Positions 26,078-37,214 of a stretch of 64,000 bases of DNA are shown piece by piece. The stretch comes from Phaffia rhodozyma (lineage: Eukaryota; Basidiomycota; Tremellomycetes; Cystofilobasidiales; Mrakiaceae): the NCBI GenBank assembly GCA_014706385.1, contig JACGZH010000004.1, forward strand, positions 124,001-188,000, written 5' to 3'. Made by a program: the position numbers and the translations under genes. The notes under the pieces are model-generated. The model was not told where the DNA came from and ran no database searches. It saw nothing but the letters and a program-made list of their open reading frames with translations. Position 1 is the stretch's first letter. Every line of letters begins with the position of its first letter.

Positions 26078-28340
26078 AATGCTAGAGATGAGGAGGCAGA
26101 AAAGAAAGAGAGATGAGGGATGGAGAGAAGAGGAAGAGAGGAGGACAGCTGCAAACCAAGGGCGTTAAGGGAAAAAAAGAAAAAAGGAGGTCAAAGCGGC
26201 TCACCGCGTAATCGATCGTAACCATTAAATGGTATGGTTACTACCAACTTTTAAGGTCCGTGCCCGAATAAAGCCGAGGCAATCAGGCGATGTATCGAGG
26301 GATACCGAGGGCTGGAGCATATTCGATCAGATCTCATTAATGAACGTCCTCTTGTATACTTCTCTCATTTGCTCTAGCGAAAGGTAACGCGATGGAAGAA
26401 CTAGGAAAGGCAGAAAACTTGTCTCTCAGACCGTCTCTTGTAGGGAGATTCTCAACCACAAACGTGGAACAAAGTCTCGGAAACCCAGGAACTCAGAAAC
26501 GAACGTTGACAGAATCGACAGAAAGGAACGGGAGCGAGAGTCTGACAGCTACTCAACCATCGAAAGGAGTTCTCAGTGTTAGCATCGTCAGTAGCCAAAT
26601 CGACAAACCATTTTTTTATGTCTAACTAGGTTGGCCAAGAGCCCTCCTTATTCCAGCCAATATCTGTCAAAGACAGTTTGTTTGGGTTGATCTCAATCTC
26701 CAAGCGCTTCGACAAGGGATCTCCAGGCAGAGTGTTGACAAAGCTCAATCTTTTTCACATTGATCGTGCCCACATCCTTGTTTTCTTATCTCTGACCTGA
26801 GCTTCCTGCCTGACGAATATCGCGGTTCCTAGTTCCGTTGTTTCTTTGTCACATCGTAATTGAGCTCGTATTTGATGTTGTGGCTTCATCTGATAATCTT
26901 CTGGCTGTTAGCCAACTAGGAACAGAAATCCGTTCATGAGGACATATGAGCAGACAGTTTAGCATATTCGCACTCATCTTTACTGATGGAAAAATCGCCA
27001 TGAATATGAACGTGATGAGAGCGACTGATAACAGGCAGCTTGTTAAGAGCCAACAGATGTGAGATCGAATGTGCCAGATATGGGGTTGATGACAAGCCGG
27101 GACTTTAAGATTCTTCTAATGATTGAGACACCAAAGACGGTCATGTTAGGGTTATCGTTGGCCCTAGGAACGAAATTTGTGCAAAACCGGCCCTGAGCTG
27201 TTTGATATCATTCACTTAAATGTTTTGAGCAAATTCCTCTTCTACCCTTTCCTTTTTTTCTCTTCATTGCGATCCGACGATGACGACCGTCCAATCTCTG
27301 ATTAATCAAAGGACAAACTTGTCTCTCACAGATGTCTCTCTCTTTTCAAGAGCAGAACGTCTGGGCAACGTTCGCTAGAATTGTGGTCGCCTTGAGTCCA
27401 AATCGGTTCAATCTTACTTTTACGGGATGGAATTAGGTAGACCTACATTCTGTTCGTCTTGCTCCCGGGTTTCGGTTCCGTTGACGTTCTCTTGACGTTT
27501 CGACCGAACCAGCCCGGTGAGGGTTCATTCTATTTCTACTTTATCTTTCTCATTCTTTTCCTCTTTCTTCTCTTCCTTTGAAGGCTTATCGAGAAAGAGA
27601 TTCAAAACGTGAGTTTGTCTTCTTCGTCAGCACAAAGAAACGGGTCTTGAATGATGATACTTTATTGCAAAGTGGGAATCTCTCCTAAATCAATTGAGGA
27701 CAACCTTTTTTACTTTTGCTCTCTGACCTCGACCCGTCTTCGCTCATTTCTTTCTCCAATTTCTTTCTGTGCTTGGGCTGACTGTTATTGCTTTATCGCT
27801 TTCTTGCTCTGAAAAAGTATTCTTCCTGTTCCTAAAGGTGGAATTAACCACGAAGATATGAAAACTATAGGTCAGCATTTCTGTTTATGAAAAGTTCAAT
27901 TCCCTTCTCAACTTCCCTACATCAATCTCGTCACCCACACACCCTTCTATCTTAAATGATTACAACTTTTTCATGCACCACGCTTACTTTCCTTTCGAGG
28001 AGATGGTGAAAACGACTACACCAAAACTTTTAGTCACCCCTATGATTCTCTCCTTCCTATATCCTCGTCTTATCTGCTCTCTGTCTGTTAAGAACCCGGA
28101 AATTGACTAAGTTTCCTCTTGGTTATTGATTAACGACAGATAGTGAGTTTTGGGTTGTATAATATGATGTATTTTCGATATTTAGAAAGCCAAACTTAGA
28201 AACACACGAATAGATAGAACAACATGGTGTACAACACATGTTCGCAACATCATAAACATATTTGCACAACCTATCGACAGATTACAAGAGTGATCTCTCG
28301 AACGCTTGACAATCACCGAGTAGATTAGATCTCGTTTTGG
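26078..28340. other. Long intergenic region between LSC2 and the 2OG oxygenase gene
   Basis: About 2.26 kb. The first few hundred bases are the LSC2 promoter. A 77-codon frame starts at ATG 26392 (plus) but shows no family likeness. Coding-like minus-strand fragments occupy 26626-27163 (see separate entry). Two short overlapping plus-strand frames lie at 27286-27435. 27540-28340 is T-rich on the plus strand with no frame I can support. Confidence 0.4.
26626..27163 (-). pseudogene. Possible decayed coding sequence (fragments in several frames)
   Basis: Read on the minus strand, 27163 to 27043 encodes a protein-like run containing NPNMTVFGVSIIRRILKSRL and VINPISGTFDLTSVGS before a stop. The next stretch, in another frame, gives SHLLALNKLPVISRSHHVHI and HGDFSISKDECEYAKL. 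A final one, 26748 to 26626, gives LSFVNTLPGDPLSKRLEIEI and NPNKLSLTDIGWNKEGSWPT plus stop. No set of GT-AG introns I tried joins them in one frame. I do not recognise the family. It could be a degraded gene, or an intact small-exon gene whose junctions I failed to place. Confidence 0.3.
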
Positions 28341-30389
28341 TTAGGCTTTGCTGCTCAATCCTTTCACAACAACATACTCTGTCCCTCGACTACCTAACCA
28401 ACTCTCAGGTCCTGTTCTGTTGATCGCCCGGACCCCGAAAAGCCTTCTATGGAACCAGGCTTTCGTGCTGTTCATTCCAGAAAGAGTTTCCAAAATAATC
28501 ATCAGTATTCTATTCCTAGAAACCGGAAGACCGACAGGAAAGATATGACCAGATGGAAGGTCAGAAAAGGAGGAACGACGAACGTTGTACCAGGCTCAGG
28601 TTTCGTCCCCATTGTTTTTTCAGCCTCTTTAATTAATTCGCTCAGCTCTGAGAGAGGTTTCAGAATTGTCGTATACTCAGGTACACTTCTCATAATCAAG
28701 CCATACATACGTCAGCTCATACGCAAACAGATAGGTGGGTGAAGCACGAAAAGGGAAGACCTACAGGAAAAAGATCCCCGACCATCGGGTACATACCCTC
28801 TGCGCACCAGGTGGCGGTAGGACCCTATGTAAGTTTGACCGACTATCGTTTTGTTTCCATTCCAAGATGGATAAATAAAAACAAAAACATTCCTGTCAGG
28901 ACGGGATTTCTGAATCAATGGCAAACAACCATAACAAAGAAGGTAGGAAGCTCACAGAATTCCACCGCTGAGAACAACCAAGGCATCCGCAATATTACAA
29001 ACGATATGTCCCTCCAATGGCTAGAGCATCTCGATTTCAGCTTACTCCTGTCTTTGTTCTTATCTGATCAAATGGAGAACGATGACGGCTAGAAGAACAT
29101 ACCTGAACAAATTGCCACTCGTCCGTTCCCGGAGGAAGGACTTGTAGGCCACCTGTCATATTGTTATTTAAAAGTGTCTACAACGTGTGGACGTGTTGAG
29201 GAAGTAGACAAGAATCAGATCTAGATGAGTCAGATGAAAGCAAAACTGGATGCATACAATGGTTCCAAAGTCGGTGTGACTCTGTTGTTCAAGACACAAA
29301 CCATAAAGGAGAGTTAGAAGCACAAAACTCGATTAGTCGAGGCGCGCATGTGAGGCTGAGGCAACAGGACTGAGACCCACTCCCAAAGCGAGCCGGTCAA
29401 CCTCCTGGGGAGGGTTTCTGATAACTCTAGCCTTGGTTGGCGAGCTGTACCCTTCCCCTTCCTTATGAAACGCCTCAAGCGTGCCTGGAGGGAGTTGTAG
29501 ATGGATCTCAAGTTTTGAAAGAATCGATCTGCGTATACAATTATGTGAGCAAACGGATTTGGTTTGTTGCAAGAGCGACAGAACACTAAGGAGAGGACAA
29601 ACAAGGCCACATTCCGAGCAGAGGTGGTGAACTCGCGACAGACATCGATATTGTCGGTCACCGGCTGGAGGCATCAATGGAAAACACGTGGAGTTGAGCA
29701 ACGTGATATGGAAACAAGGCGCAATGAGTTGCACACACGCACTTTGGGATAACATATGGACGGATGGTCAGGAAACGATAGCATATCATCTCGTGAAATG
29801 TCTGTGTATGAATCAGGCGCAATTATCAACGAAAAGCGTCGTACAAATGACTGATGGAAGAATCAACTGACTGAACTGCTCGTTGGTACTGTGGCGCCGA
29901 ACGATATGTTTGAGAAATAGTTAAGATGGTTGATACAATATAGATCGATCCCCACAAGGCTAAATCACTCACTCCACCGAACCGTTCTCATCCACGTTGT
30001 CATATCCAATTGCTTTGTAGCTGTAGAGAAGGCGAGCGAAGAGGAAGATGCGATGAGTCGGCCGGATCGTCGTCCTATACTGAACATAATCAGAGTAAGA
30101 CTTGCCCGAAACTGCTGTCAGTCAGACCAACGTCAGACTTGGCCTTCTCTTCACCATCCAACGCAAATATTTGTTCACATATATCCATCAGAGGCTCATA
30201 GTTGATCCCATGGTTGCCGAGATAGAAAAATCCAAGGGATGTGCAAGCGCGGAACAGTTTATCAGATTCGACAGATGCAACCTTGGAATCGGAGGAAGTA
30301 AGTCGAGCGTGATCGATGATAGGGAGATCATGCGTGTTCGTTGAGCTCGCTGGGAAGGGAACCTCAGGCAATCGGTTTGCTGTAGGCAT
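28341..30389 (-). CDS. 2-oxoglutarate/Fe(II)-dependent oxygenase, isopenicillin-N-synthase-like
   Basis: Members of this cytosolic non-haem iron family oxidise small molecules with 2-oxoglutarate and O2. The N-terminal domain reads LPIIDHARL and ACTSLGFFYLGNHGI (exon 30106-30389). Further exons include 29973-30020, 29743-29801, 29587-29664, 29381-29506 and one starting at 29281. The iron ligands are seen as SHTDFG (HxD) and LHRVLPPPG (second His), and the 2-oxoglutarate-binding RxS motif as TRWSG. Between them lie GLQVLPPGTDEWQFVQ and GHIVCNIADALVVLSGG. The C-terminus (ESWLGSRGTE...) matches fungal members and stops at 28341-28343. One intron appears to be GC-AG and one exon only 8 nt. The junction near 29180-29260 is unresolved. 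Substrate unknown; there is no adjacent biosynthetic cluster. Confidence 0.85.
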
Positions 30390-31091
30390 AAAAGTAATGT
30401 GAAAACTAGGATAGAACAGTACAGAATAGGATGTGATTTAGAAGATGAGGGTGGAGGAAAAGACTGTTTCGGATGAAATCTGGGAAGAATCTGATATCTG
30501 GCAGCGTGGAACAAATCACTGCACAGACAGATCGCGATCAACGACGCCATTCAGATCGAGCGCTCGGGTTCTGTATCGTATACTGTGGGTTGTAGATGAG
30601 TAATCAAGTCTGTGAACAAACATGATAGTTCTGATATGATATCCTGTTTCTAAACACCATCAATGGTCCTTCATCTCTATAGTGATCCAAACCAAACGAT
30701 CTGATCGAGTAGGCAGCGCAGACGTAGATGGACACAGATTGATGAGAAAAGATGGTGGAAAAGTCTCCCCATGTAGCAAATAGAAGGAGACAGTGTATAT
30801 ATCCAAAAGTTGTTGTCGATATGATCCATGTGCACACACACTGCCTCTCCATCTCTATCCTAGCCACCTTCAGGCTAGACATCTTGGCTCGATCGATGGT
30901 AGCATGATGAGAGAAACCGTAACAGGAATCTGTTGTGAGATCGATTGAATTCGGCTGAGACGGTCGATTACTTAATCGATTCCAACTACCACCCATCTTG
31001 AATTCCTCATCATCTCATCAGATACCCGCAACATATTCAGACGACCATCGCACATTCGGACACACATCGGGCATTCACACGGGTACACATC
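30390..31091. promoter_or_regulatory. Divergent promoter region
   Basis: About 700 bases between the start codons of the oxygenase (minus) and the GID8-like gene (plus). A minus-strand 130-codon frame at 30604-30996 has no family likeness and is treated as chance. No clear TATA box or known operator was identified. Confidence 0.45.
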
Positions 31092-32152
31092 ATGTCCAAC
31101 CCATCAGGAACCTCCTCATCCATACCTACCAGCTTTTCCAATACAACCACGAATAATTGTTCTCCAGCAATAATCGCTGCAGCCTCGACTTCAACAACCA
31201 AGAAACCCATGGCCCCTGCCGAATGGTCTCGCCGGTTGGCAGAGGTCGAGTTTGACAGAACAGACTTGAATAGACTAGTGATGGATTATCTGATTGTCGA
31301 GGGTTATAGAGATGCTGCCGAGGAATTTGCGAAAGAACTTCGGTCGAACTCTGATCGGTCTCAAACGAGGCCTAGGTCCTTGTCTGGACAGCAGTCAGGG
31401 GCAGAGGATCCGGATGGGATGCAGTTGGATCCAACTGATGACGGTCAAGACGCCTTCAACCTGGAGGGTATTGAAGTACGTTTCGCCTTGTGTTGTTTCC
31501 CTTTCTCTCTCTTCTCAGCTCAAACCGTTCCTTCTGATTTCTTCCTCTGTCAGGAACGTATGTTGATTAGGGAAGCAGTCGAGGCAGGCCGAATTGACGA
31601 AGCGATATGTAGAGTGAACGAACTCGATCCTGAGGTGGGGTTCTTGTATCTATCGTACATCTCTTGCTTCACTGGACTTGCATGTTTATTGTCATCTCTT
31701 TCCCTGGTCAGATTCTCGACACTCACTCAACACTCTACTTCCATCTTCAACTTCAACGGCTCATCGAGTTGTTGCGGACTAGCACAAACTCCAATTCATC
31801 ATCCTCGCCAACTCAAGCACTCCTGTTTGCCTCTCAAACGCTCGCTCCACTCGCCGCTTCCCATCCGTCTCATCTGGTAGAATTAGAACTGGTGCTTACT
31901 CTGCTAGCCTTCCCTCCTCCAGGTCCGTATCCATCGACAGACATCGCCCAACTGGTCTCCCAAGATCAAAGGCGGAAAGTTTCAAAAGAGTTAAATGCGG
32001 CGATTTTGGAGAGCGCAGGCAGAGGGGTGGAGAGTAGGTTGATGGGAGCTCTCCGACTGCTCGCCTGGGGAGAGGGAGTCTTAAAATCAAAGGAACGGCC
32101 AATTCCTGAGGTTGAGGGGATCTGGAAGACAGAACACGGAGTATCCGTGTAG
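31092..32152 (+). CDS. GID8: GID8-like LisH-CTLH protein, subunit of the GID/CTLH ubiquitin ligase
   Basis: GID8 (TWA1 in animals) is the central scaffold of the GID/CTLH E3 ligase, which in yeast degrades gluconeogenic enzymes on glucose return. Three exons (31092-31475, 31554-31634, 31712-32152) give 301 residues in frame. After a Ser/Thr-rich leader comes a LisH motif (LNRLVMDYLIVEGYRDAAEE FAKE region). The CTLH part reads ERMLIREAVEAGRIDEAICR and LYFHLQLQRLIELLR, then a CRA-like helical region (FASQTLAPLA ... LELVLTLLAFP) ending in GVESRLMGALRLLAWGEGVL. Order and length fit GID8 better than the larger Ran-binding GID1 or RING subunits. It lies tail-to-tail with NAA20. Confidence 0.9.
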
Positions 32153-32349
32153 GCTGCTCCTGATCATCTGTTATCACTCGTTCATCAGTGTCGATCCCTT
32201 TTCCACAGTTCAAGGAAATATCTATAAGTTTTTACTTTCTTTCTTGTCTCTCGTCTTGGGTTGTTGTATCCATCCGCATTCTCTGTACTTCTGCTCCTAC
32301 ATGCCTCTCGCGATCTTGATGATATCTCCATAGGCAAAGCCTTTTCATA

Positions 32350-33365
32350 TCAAAACCTGACATCTCTTGGTTGGACTATGAACTTCCGACCATTCTCCCT
32401 CACCGAAGCTTTATTGACATCTTTCGCCAGCGCCTTCCTCATGTCTGTTTAAATTCATACACATATTCAAACAATTTGGTTAGTTCTCAAGACGCAATTT
32501 CAAGCACCAGGGTAAGAAAGAGCGACAAACCAAATGCATCTTCCCCATCCTTGCCTCCGCCCATTCCCGAGTAATAACCCTGCACCCTTCTATATACACT
32601 ATAACCCAGCTTTTCGTACATTCCTATCGCTATTACGTTGTTACAACGGACAAAAAGATCGACGAAGTATCCATCATGTGTAGGTGAAGACGAGGCTCGC
32701 TCAAGGAGAGTCATAAAAGATGATGCTAAGGATAGTCGACGGAATTCGGGCGCGACCTGGTACGGAAAGAGAAAGGAAGGATCAGCAAGAACCGCAGAAA
32801 GAAATATGTAGAATTGAGACACGTACGGTAACAGCTGAGAGATGTCCATGATGGTCGGTGCCCCTTCCTTCAGACTTCCCAATCACTATTTGTAGTGCAA
32901 CCGGATCACACAAGCATATCTAAATGAGTAACTAGTCGGTTGGGTTGAAAGACAGCCAGGGAGATCAACGAACTGTAACCCATGATACTACCAGAAGGCG
33001 TCGTTTGAATCGCGCATAGGTCTGGCCATTTCGCTAGGTACGATAAGTAGAACTGATTCGAATACTAGATCCGATATTTTTGATCATTTCAATCGACACC
33101 ATTTTGATAGAACAGAACGGCAAGAGACAACGATGGGAAGATTATTTCTGTCAGCCTCGTCGTTCGGGATGGACAGATAAATGATTAAGGACAGACGGTT
33201 TCGGTGAACAGATCAACGTTCCTATTTCCTCCCAATAGCACATATAGAATGACTGTTCATTGATTAGTAGACCATTATCTGCAGAATCGTTAAAGAGAGA
33301 ATCTAGACAGACACGTTGTTGAATTTAAAGAGATCCATAGCTCGAAGTGGTCTAAGAATGCTCAT
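32350..33365 (-). CDS. NAA20: N-alpha-acetyltransferase NatB catalytic subunit
   Basis: NAA20/Nat3 with NAA25/Mdm20 acetylates nascent chains starting Met-Asp, Met-Glu, Met-Asn or Met-Gln at the ribosome. The start codon at 33365 opens SILRPLRAMDLFKFNNV, continued by NVDLFTET, then YSNQFYLSYLAKWPDLC, a GNAT core with SGSIMGYMIGKSEG and HLSAVTVAPEFRRLSLA (acetyl-CoA-binding beta4 and Q/R-x-x-G/S-x region), then DGYFVDLFVRCNNVIAIGMY and EKLGYSVYRRVQGYYSG. The last exon starts with DMRKALAKD and ends VQPRDVRF. About six exons. GGGKDGEDAF is the NatB-typical acidic tail. In the acetyl-CoA motif the usual RRxGLA reads RRLSLA, a Gly-to-Ser change worth noting. It shares a 206-base promoter gap with DRG1. 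Confidence 0.93.
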
Positions 33366-33571
33366 TTTGAGAGATTGATTTGATGTTAGAGAAGGTTTAT
33401 TGCCCAAAGTTGATGATGGCTTGAATGAAGATTCCGTTCGTCGTTTTTGTCAACTCAACCACCACCAACCACCTTCCCAACGAGGATAATTCTTGTGGTT
33501 CATTCAAGTCAAACACTCAATTCTCCCTCTCTGCTATCTGCTTGTACAACCGTTGATCGACTCGTCTCAAA
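33366..33571. promoter_or_regulatory. Short head-to-head promoter of NAA20 and DRG1
   Basis: Only 206 bases separate two divergent start codons, so one bidirectional promoter probably serves both genes. No specific factor site was recognised. Confidence 0.5.
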
Positions 33572-36161
33572 ATGGGTGTCTTGGAAAAGGTCTGTCTCAT
33601 GTCTCCTTATCGATTCAGATTTAGCCATGGCTGATACTCACACTCATCAATATGAACTTTGAATCATTCTCTTTATCTAGATGGAGGCCGTGAAGTGTGC
33701 GTAAACGATCTTCTCAGCTCAGAGAACTAACGGAAGACTTACCGCGTACAATTCTGTCGTCAATACTGTATCGACCGGTAACAGTGGAGATGTCGAGGAC
33801 GCAGAAGAACAAGGCGACCGAGTATCATGTAAGCTACAAATCGACCACCTTCGACTGTGCTATTTATAATCTTAAGATCCTCTGCGTATTGGGATAGGCT
33901 TCGGAATTCTAACTCTCTTGTTTGTGTGTTTTTATTTGGGGGGAAATGTAGTTGGGAACGTTGAAAGCCAAATTGGCAAAATACCGAGCGATGCTCCTCG
34001 AGCCAGACAAGAAGTCTGGAAAGAGTGGAGAAGGTCAGCCTTCGCTCATTTGCCTGGAGTTCAGACTAAGACCTACATAGCTGGGCTTCACCAGAAGGTC
34101 TAGGAGCTCACTGGATTATCTCTTGAATTATGGTTCATAGGATTCGATGTGATGAAGTCTGGTGATGCTCGGGTTGCTTTGATTGTACGTAGGCTTCTCC
34201 AGAATGTGTACTCAATCGCCCCGTAGTCCCAACGGCTGATATCTCTCTTTTGGGTCTATAATAGGGGTTTCCTTCGTATGTAGCGCTTCAACACATACCT
34301 ATCAACTGTTTGTTTCCTAAGACTAATGATCTGCGGACTTTTTTCTGTGCTACCCCACGTAGCGTCGGAAAGTCTACTCTTCTATCCAAGACGACGAAGA
34401 CGGCATCTGAGGTTGCTTCTTATGAGTTCACCACGTTGACTGTACGTTCGACTTCCTTGCTCTCTCATCTCTCTTGAACTTTCTAGATGATCGCGCGCTT
34501 ATTGAACTTCCTCACGTTTGTAGGCTATCCCTGGAGTCATCGAGTATGAGGGTGCGAATATCCAATTGTTGGATCTACCAGGTATCGTTGAGGGAGCCGC
34601 CTCCGGTCGAGGTCGAGGTAGACAAGTCGTAGCTGGTAAGGTCTTGTTTCAATGAGCGGACGCCTGCTCTGTCATGTTAATTCTGAATTTGACTTGTCTT
34701 TTATGCGATGGCCTACAAAGTCGCCAAAACGGCCGATCTAGTAAGTCCTCAATCTTCCCAAAAATTGTATTCTACGTTGTCTCCTCACAATCAACATTTC
34801 GCTGAAATCTTCCTATAAACAGATTATCATGCTTTTGGATGCTACAAAGATCATCGAGCAGCGTGCACTCCTTGAGCTGGAGCTCGAGGCAGTTGGAATC
34901 AGGCTCAATAAGAAGAAACCGGATATCGTGTTCAAGAACAAGACGGCTGGTGGAATCACAGTACGTGTCTTGGCTGTATAAATGTTTCGGCTGTTATCTG
35001 CCTCTTAAATAAACAATAAAGACTACACTAAACTCTGAACTCTTTCTCCACACTAGATCAACGCGACTTGCAAGATGACAAAAATCGACGACAAGATGAT
35101 TCGAACGATTTTGCAGTCCTACAAGAGTTAGTGGCTTTTCTTCCTTCCAACAACGACTGTATTGTTCTGAACTATTGTTACTTTTTGTTTCAAAGTTCAT
35201 AACTGCGACGTGATGATCCGAGACGATGTCGATACGGATGAGGTCAGTATATCCATTCTGTGTCATGACATTCAACACGAGTCGTTACTTACTCTTCTAT
35301 TCTATAATCACCAATTTCTCTCTCCTTATAGTTCATCGATGTCCTCCTTGGCAATCGGAAATATGTACAATGCCTCTACGTGTGTATCATTTTCTCACAA
35401 CCTCTCTGTTAGCAGAATGTTGTCAATCCACGTAAAGTTGCTAAACAAGTCCATCGGTCTTACGATCCTCGCTAAATTAGGTCTACAACAAGATTGATTC
35501 TATCCCTTTGGAAGAGGTAGATCGGTTGTCGAGACAGGCTATGTCGTTGGCTATCTCTTGCGAGATGTCACTCAAGTTAGTTTTTCCTCCTTCCTGATAT
35601 ATACTGATGCCCATAGGTCAAACATTGATCTATTGCTCATATTCCCTTGCGTCGGCTTGAAGCTTGGACTACCTTCTTGAAAGAATTTGGGACGAGCTTG
35701 CACTCGTCAAGGTATATACGAAGAAGCGAGGAGATCATCCTGATCTGTCAGATCCAGTTTGTCTTAGACGAGGAGCGACCATCGAGGTACGTCACCAAGA
35801 GATAGCTTCTGGTTTCAATTTCTGACCGCTGAAGGCTAAAACGTTCTCGTTCCGTATTGTCCATCTCCTCAGCATGTTTGTCATCATATTCACAGATCCA
35901 TTGCCAGCCATTTCAGGTATGCCCTCGTCTGGGGAAAGAGTTCCAAGTTCAACCCACAACCGCAAAAGGTTGGTTTAACACATCAGCTGATGGATGAGGA
36001 TGTGTGAGTTCTTCATCTTTATCTTCTGAATTAAATTTATCAATTCTAGTGAATTAGCCTATTTGTAATCTTCTTTCTCATGCTTATCGCTGATCTTTGG
36101 AGCACTTTTGGTCGTTGTTTTGATGTACCTCAATAACAGTGTGAGCATCTTTACGAAATAA
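33572..36161 (+). CDS. RBG1: Developmentally regulated GTP-binding protein DRG1/Rbg1
   Basis: A ribosome-associated OBG-class GTPase that acts with a DFRP/Tma46 partner in translation elongation. The gene has about a dozen exons, the first just 18 nt (33572-33589). In order the product shows the N-terminal helix [38 protein letters not shown], the P-loop [11 protein letters not shown], switch I EFTTLTAIPGV, G3 [11 protein letters not shown] with the glycine-rich [11 protein letters not shown], an S5D2L insertion ([20 protein letters not shown]), G4 YNKIDSI and G5 AISC. A C-terminal TGS domain follows ([20 protein letters not shown], then [20 protein letters not shown]) and ends MDEDVVSIFTK. 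All GTPase motifs look intact. DRG1 rather than DRG2 is favoured by the N-terminal TQKNKAT block. Confidence 0.95.
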
Positions 36162-37214
36162 ATATTTTACGCGAAATTATAATGCATATCCCCAAATTAA
36201 ACTCTTGCCGAGCCGGCTCTCCGACTATTCGAGTTAGATTGCTCGTCCCTTTCATCACGTTTGACACTGATCCTTCTGATGTCAGGCACTGACCACTGAT
36301 TTCCAGGCACTGGTTTACTAACAAAAGCCGATCGACTGGAACCGAGGTTGATCCTTGATTTCACAAACCATTCATTTTGAAAGGCACTCACCGATATCCT
36401 TTCTGTACACGAAAAGTGGCCTAGGACAGCAATGCTTGTGGTCGTTTTCTGACGGTTGTATGCCGAACGCTCTCACCAGTCATGTTTCTTGATCTCTTGA
36501 TGGAACAAACCATCACAGTTCTCGAGCAGAAAGTGGTTCGTTTACAGAAAGGTACTATTTCTCTGTCAGTCCTGTGGTTGCAGTCGAGAACGTGTATCAG
36601 GAGGTTCGACGGATATTCTAGGATGTTCCTTGTTGACCTTCAAGCGAATACAAGGGCTTCAGGTTCCTTGGCGTCGTTGTCAATCTATCACAGTGCGTGC
36701 TTAGGGCCACTTACCTATTTGCTGTAGATCTATACCTGTTACAGGAACGCGACTCCTCGTCCACGCACACGTTGATCTCAGGGTCTCCCAAGGGGTTGAT
36801 CAAAGAAATTCTGAATGAGAATGACGGAGGCCATTGAAGGAACACCGGATGTGGCTCTCCGGATCGTCATAGGTCTTGATTGCTCAACACATGTTGTGAT
36901 AAAGAACACTGGAATCAGAGGTTTATAATTTAAAGATGGAATTCATTCATCGATTCTTTTCCTCTTTTGTCTTTTCTCTCTATCCATCCTCGTTTTCTTT
37001 TCCCTCTCTTCTTGTTTGCGTTGGTCTGTTTGGAACCTGGTCTACTCTGGCTATCTTGACCGTCATTTGCCATCTAGTTCTCCCATTCATCAACCACAAA
37101 CCTTCACCTCACCTCGCCTCGCCATTCTCCAGTTTACCCTAGGTCGATCTTTCGCCACAATCGTCTCCTTTTCTTCGCGACCCTTTGCCTTTCTCCATTA
37201 CCTTTCTTCGTCCG
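36162..37214. other. Intergenic region with short coding-like fragments
   Basis: About 1.05 kb between DRG1 and the cyclin. A 64-codon minus-strand frame (36197-36391) begins at a GTGAGT that looks like a splice donor. Plus-strand fragments near 36482-36640 and 36821-36929 read protein-like for 30-40 codons but do not join. No gene is supported. 36930-37210 is pyrimidine-rich and probably the cyclin promoter/5' UTR. Confidence 0.35.

Noticed and set aside
27402..27413. GGTTCAATC, resembling a tRNA B box
   Set aside because: Flanking bases do not form a T-arm stem and no D-arm or anticodon arm is found upstream.
27460..27530. Imperfect inverted repeat (CGGGTTTCGGTT ... ACCGAACCAGCCCG)
   Set aside because: Several mismatches and gaps are needed. 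It is much weaker than the element at 19399-19528.
30604..30996. 130-codon minus-strand frame in the divergent promoter
   Set aside because: No family likeness, lies just upstream of two real start codons, mixed composition.
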